DNA of 64,000 nt, taken from the NCBI GenBank assembly GCA_905221605.1, contig CAJNDS010002092.1, positions 624,059-688,058 on the forward strand, in the 5' to 3' direction. The DNA comes from Symbiodinium natans (lineage: Eukaryota; Sar; Dinophyceae; Suessiales; Symbiodiniaceae). The position numbers and the translations under genes are program-made. The notes under the pieces are model-generated. The model saw only the letters and a list, made by a program, of their open reading frames with translations. It had not been told where the DNA came from and made no database searches. Below, in pieces: positions 54,601-60,479 of this stretch. The stretch's first letter is position 1. Every line of letters begins with the position of its first letter.

Positions 54601-57600
54601 GGCGGTTCTTGTTGAAGGCTTGAGGGAGTGGACCTTTACACCCTGACATCACAAAAACCGACACCCATGTATTTCAACTCCGGAAACAAGCGTGAGGCCT
54701 CCACCTTAATAGACGAGCACAAATTTTGATGGTGTTGAGGCTTGGAGGCCGGGGTTTTGCGTGAAGATGCCTTTGCCCTGGGCCCCCAGGAGTCGCATTG
54801 GCGCCTTCCTTCATAGATCACTGTGCCTTCACAAACCCCAAAAGCCCGAAACCCAAGCAGTAGCCCTAGAAAGACATATATGGTAGCACTCACACACATT
54901 ATATATATATATATATATGGTCACCCCCCCCCAATGGACCCACCGCGGGCCTTGATCTTTGCAAAAGTACCGCAAATACCGATAAAACCTATGCTGTCTG
55001 GTGATTTTCCGGTGACCGGATTTTTGACTGTATTCCTTAATTCACCCTCTCACACACGCACGGAGGGTTTTTCTTTCTGTTGGCTTTTGTTTATAATTTA
55101 AGATCTAGGCATTTAAACCTAAGCCTGCAAAAAAAAAACCTTAACCTTTAAACCCTGTAGGGTTAAGGTTTAAAGGTTAAGGGTTTAAGATTTAGGCATT
55201 TGAACCTATGCCGGTAATTAAAGCTAAGCCCTTAACCTTTAAATTCTATCGGGTTGAGATTTTTACAGGTTTAGGGTTTAAGATGTAGGCATTTAAACCT
55301 AAGCCTGCAACTAATTTTAAACCCTTAACCTTTAAACCCTGTAGGGTTAAAGTTTAGAGGCTTAGGGTTTAATATTTAGCCATTTAAACCTGTAGCCAAG
55401 CCCTTAACCTTTAAACCCTATAGGGTTAAGATTTTTAAAGGTTTAGGATATAAGATGTAGGCATTTAAACCTAATTAAGCCTGCAACTAATTTTAAACCC
55501 TTAACCTTTAAACCCTGTTGGGCTAAGGTTTAAAGGTTTCGGGCTTAAGATTTAGGCATTTAAACCTATTCCGGCAATTTACGCTAAGCCTCTAACCTTT
55601 AAACCCTATAGGGTTAAGATATTTAAAGGTTTAGGGTTTAAGTTTAAGGTTTAGGTATTTAGACCTATGCCGGCAGTTCATATTGAACCCTTAACCTTAA
55701 ACCCCATAGGGATGAGATTTAAAGGTTTAGGATTCTTTACTTAGACATTTAAATCCAAGCTGACGATTCAAGCCCTTAACCTTTAAACCCTATAGGGTTA
55801 AGGTTTAAAGGTTTGGGGTTTCAGATTCAGGCATTTAAAGCTAAGTATGTAATCAATTTGTCACCCTTAACACCTCTAAACTCTGTAGTGTGAAGGTTTA
55901 AAGGCTTAGGGTTTAAAAAAACCTAAGCCCCCTAAGCCCATAGAGTTAAAACCTTAAGGGTTTAAGGTTTACGCATCTATTCCTTAACCCTAAACCCTCT
56001 AGGGTCAGGACCCTAAAGCCCTCGGCAATCAAGCCTAAACCCTTGACCTTCAAACCCCATAGGATGAAGGTTTAAAGGTTTGGGGTTTAAGACTTAGGCA
56101 TTTAAACCTACAGGGCATTTAAGCCTTAATCCTAAACCCTTTAGGGTCAGAACCTTAGCACCCTATAGGGGTCTAGCACGTTCAAAGGCTTGAACCCTAC
56201 AGGCGCTGAAGGTATACATGTCCTATCGGTTTTTAAACCATTACACCCTGTAAGAAGGTTTAGGGTCTTTTCGGGGTCTATCTCTAAATTTCTCACGGGG
56301 TTAACCCTGCAGGGTTTAAAGTTAAAGGTTTAGGGTTAAAGGTTAAGGCAATACCTATAGGATTAGAACCTTATAACCCTGTAGTGCATGAGGCTTAAAC
56401 CCCTAAAACTTAACCATCTTTTTCTCGAGAAAACCAAAAAAACCAAAAAAACCAAAAAAAACCATCTTTTCCAAAACTATGGGGCTGGGGCCTCCAAAAG
56501 ATGGTTTTTTTGGTTTTCTCGAGAAAAAGATGGTTTTTTTGGTTCGAAACCATCTTTTTCTCGAGAAAAAGATGGTTTTTGAGCAGCCGCTCTTCGAAAA
56601 ACCATCTTTTCCTCGAGAAAAAGATGGTTTTTAGAGATCTTACCCTGGAAAAACCATCTTTTTCTCGAGAAAAAGATGGTTTCCGGAGGTCTTGTCCTGG
56701 TAAAACCATCTTTTTCTCGAGAAAAAGATGGTTTTTGGAGGTCTTCTCCTGGTAAAACCATCTTTTTCTCGAGAAAAAGATGGTTTTTCGAAGGACGGTT
56801 GCTCAAAACAATCTTTTTCTCGAGAAAAAGATGGTTTCGAACCAAAAAACCATCTTTTTCTCGAGAAAACCAAAAAAACAAAAAAAACCAAAAAAAACCA
56901 TCTTTTCCAAAACTATGGGGCTGGGGCCTTCAAGAGATGTTTTTTTGGTTTTCTCGAGAAAAAGATTGTTTTTTTGGTTCGAAACCATCTTTTTCTCGAG
57001 AAAAAGATGGTTTTTGAGCAGCCGCTCTTCGAAAAACCATCTTTTTCTCGAGAAAAAGATGGTTTTTGGAGATCTTGTCCTGGAAAAACCATCTTTTTCT
57101 CGAGAAAAAGATGGTTTTTGGAGGTCTTGTCCTGGTAAAACCATCTTTTTCTCGAGAAAAAGATGGTTTTTGGAGGTCTTGTCCTGGTAAAACCATCTTT
57201 TTCTCGAGAAAAAGATGGTTTTTAGAAGAGCGGCTGCTCAAAAACCATCTTTTTCTCGAGAAAAAGATGGTTTCGAACCAAAAAATCCATCTTTTTCTCG
57301 AGAAAACCAAAAAAACCATCTTTTGGGGGCCCCAGCCCCATAGTTTTGGAAAAGATGGTTTTTTTGGTTTTTTTGTTTTTTTTGGTTTTTTGGATTTTTT
57401 TGGTTTGTTGGTTTTTGTTAGTTTCTTGTTTTGTTGTTTTTTGCCTTGATCTGGCTAGGACTCGGCTGCCATCCGCGGTGGGTCCATTGGGGGGGGGTGA
57501 GCATATATATATATATACATATGTATGTATCTATATATATATATACATATATACATATGTATGCCCATTATGGGGTCAAGGTTTAGAAGGGGTAGAGGTT

Positions 57601-60447
57601 TGGGTTTAGGGTTTAGGGTTTCGGGTTTAGGGTTTAGGGTTTGGGGCTTCGGGTTTAGGGAGTAGCGGCCCTGGAGACCGTGAGGCCTGTGAAAAGTCCG
57701 GCCAGTGGCAGTGGACTCTCTGGCTCCTTGCCGAGGCCAAGGCCCGCGTGTTCGGGGGCTCAGGGTGCGCCCCTTGAGCCTAGGGGGTGGGTTTAGGGTT
57801 TAGGGTTTGGGGTTTGGGGTTTGGGGTTTGGGGGTTGAGGGGTTGAGGGGTTGAGGGGTTGAGGGGTTGAGGGGTTGAGGGGTTTTGGGGTTTTGGGGTT
57901 TTGGGGTTTTGGGGTTTTGGGGTTTTGGGGTTTTGGGGTTTTGGGGTTTTGGGGTTTTGGGGTTTTGGGGTTTTGGGGTTTAGGGGTTTAGGTGTTCAGG
58001 TGTTCAGGGGTTTAGGGGTTTAGGGGTTTAGGGGTTTAGGGGTTTAGGGGTTTAGGGGTTTAAGTCTAGGCTCCGACCTCACAGCCCAAGACCCTGTAGA
58101 GTTCACCGACTGTAGTCTGTCTATACCCCGTGAAGGAACGAGACAAGGAGACCATAACTTCAGTAGTGAGTGAGCACACTTTACAATTTTTGGGGATACT
58201 GTAATCCCCCATAGAACTGAAAGTGTGCACTTTTTTGGGGCTTATGAACTCAGCAACTAAGTAACATCATTGGGCAGACTTGCCCTTTTAACCTGTCTTA
58301 CCGGGTATGAAGGGTTGATGGAGGCAGGTTTTGGTAAGGGGTTCGAGGCGAAAGTATACTTCTCTGCTTTAAAGGGTTGGCTGCAGGATACTGTAGGCAA
58401 GGTTCACCCAAAACCCAAGCCCCGAACAACCCCAAACCGTAAACCCTAAACCCTAAACCCTAAACTCTAAACCCTAACCCCTAACTACACCCTAAACCCT
58501 AAACCCTAGACCCTAGACCCTAGACCCTAGACCCTAGACCCTAAACCCTAAACCCTAAACCCTAAACCCTAAACCCTAAACCCTACACCCTAAACCCTCA
58601 CGACTTTCGAAGTCTTCAGGGGGGGATCACAGAATCACGGGGTCACGTGCCACCAGGACTTCACGTTGGCTGAGCCTCGGACCTCATGCCGTGACAGAGC
58701 ACTTGCAAGCCATTGCTAGTGGCAAGTTGGAAGTGTACGAGGCCACTGCGTTCTCCAACCTCGAGGAGAGCAAGGACCGCACTCTGGCCATGTCCGCTGG
58801 TGATACATTCCTGGCCGAGGCTGCCGTCTTGCAGAACGCAGAGGCGGTGCTGGCCCAGGTGCTGCCCATTGTGCTTGCAGGTCTGAGCCCTGAAGGACGG
58901 CTGAAGATAAAGCAGTGGCCTCCCTGACGTTGCCGCGTGGGACGACATGCCGACTCGGGCGATGTCGGAGCCTCTCTTGAGCGGGCTTGCACCCTAAACC
59001 CTAAACCCTAAACCCTAAACCCTAAACCCTAAACCCTAAACCCTAAACCCTAAACCCTAAACCCTAAACCCTAAACCCTAAACCCTAAACCCTAAACCCT
59101 AAACCCTAAACCCTAAACCCTAAACCCAAAAACCTAAACCCTAAACCCTAAACCCTAAACCCTAAACCCTAAACCCTAAACCCTAAACCCTAGACCCTAG
59201 ACCCTAGACCCTAGACCCTAAACCCTAAACCCCAAACCCCAAACCCCAAACCCCAAACCCCAAACCCCAAACCCTAAACCCAACCCTAACCTCGAAACCC
59301 CGAAGCCCAAAAGGGCCCTCTTTAAGTCTCCAGGACCGTCGCCTCCCCTGCAGCATCGTCACCTATGGGGCGGCAGTGGCCGCAAGCATCTGGGCGAAAC
59401 GTGCTCGGATTTAGATTTTAGGGTTTAGGGTTAAGGGTTAAGGGTTTAGGGTTTAGGGTTCAGGGTTCAGGGTTCAGGGTTGAGGGCTTAGTGTCTGGTG
59501 GGGGGGGGGGGGATGCTTGGGGTCGTGGTGTTTTGGGTTTGGGGATAACCCTAAACGCTAAACCCGAAACCCTAAACCCTTTTGGGTTTGGGGTTTAGGG
59601 TTTGGGGCTTAGGGATGTTCAGGGTTTGTGGGTTTGGGGTGGGGGGATTCCGTCAGAGGAGGAGCTAGAAGACGAGCCTGTTTGAAAATTTGGGTTCAAC
59701 CCCCTAAACACTAAACCCCAAACCCTAAACCGCAGGGACGTGGGTTTGGGTCTCGAACGTTCCCAAGAACCCTAAACCCTGAACCCTAAACCCTAAACCT
59801 TAACTTTGGAGGAAGAAGACCAGGAGCCCAACACCCTAACTGCTACAACCCCCTTGCAAAGGCTCGAAATTTCAAAAAAGCCCAGCCCATGAGTGTAAAC
59901 TCTTTGGCGTACCTGTGACTCTAGTTAAAAAACCCCAAACCCTAAACCCCCAAAAAACTGTAGCTTATTCTCACAGAGAGTTTTGGGGGTTTGGGCTTTA
60001 CTTTGTCCCTTCCCTGGATTATGAACCCCCCCCACCCCTTATTGAATACTCCCCCTTATGGTTATATTATAGTATAGGGGAAATGTTTCATATTAGGGGG
60101 GGGGGGGGGGGGGGGGGGATGAATATTAGGTGGAGGGGATGAGGGATGTTCGGATTTTCAGGTTGAGGCGCAGGGGCATTGGGGCTTGGGTTGATAGGGC
60201 TTATGGGGGTTTAGGCTTTCTTAGAGGGTTGAGGGTTTAGGGTTTAGGGTGCAAAAATATCGGGTGTAGAATTTCGGGAGGCTCAGGATGTTCCGTCGAC
60301 TCTGCTGTGCAGTATACCCTTTACCCTAGACCCACCACCCCAATAAGGCACCTTACGCCCTAAACCCTATATCCTTTTTAGGCCCTAACCCCCGAACCCT
60401 AAACCCTAAGCCCGAAACCCGGGACCCTAAACCCTAAACCCTAAACC

Positions 60448-60479
<32 letters not shown>

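Noticed and set aside
56411-57380. CRISPR-like array (regular repeats with ~20-base linkers)
   Set aside because: The linkers are not unique: several recur exactly and others are inverse copies of each other, the repeat is a perfect palindrome, there are no cas genes, and the context is a eukaryotic intron.
56388-57449. Overlapping Phe/Lys/Ser-rich proteins on both strands
   Set aside because: Translation of the palindrome array; the same peptide words appear in both directions.
58661-58992. Minus-strand proteins of 95-102 residues
   Set aside because: Antisense shadow of the embedded plus-strand exon at 58657, which has the better composition and an AG|G acceptor.
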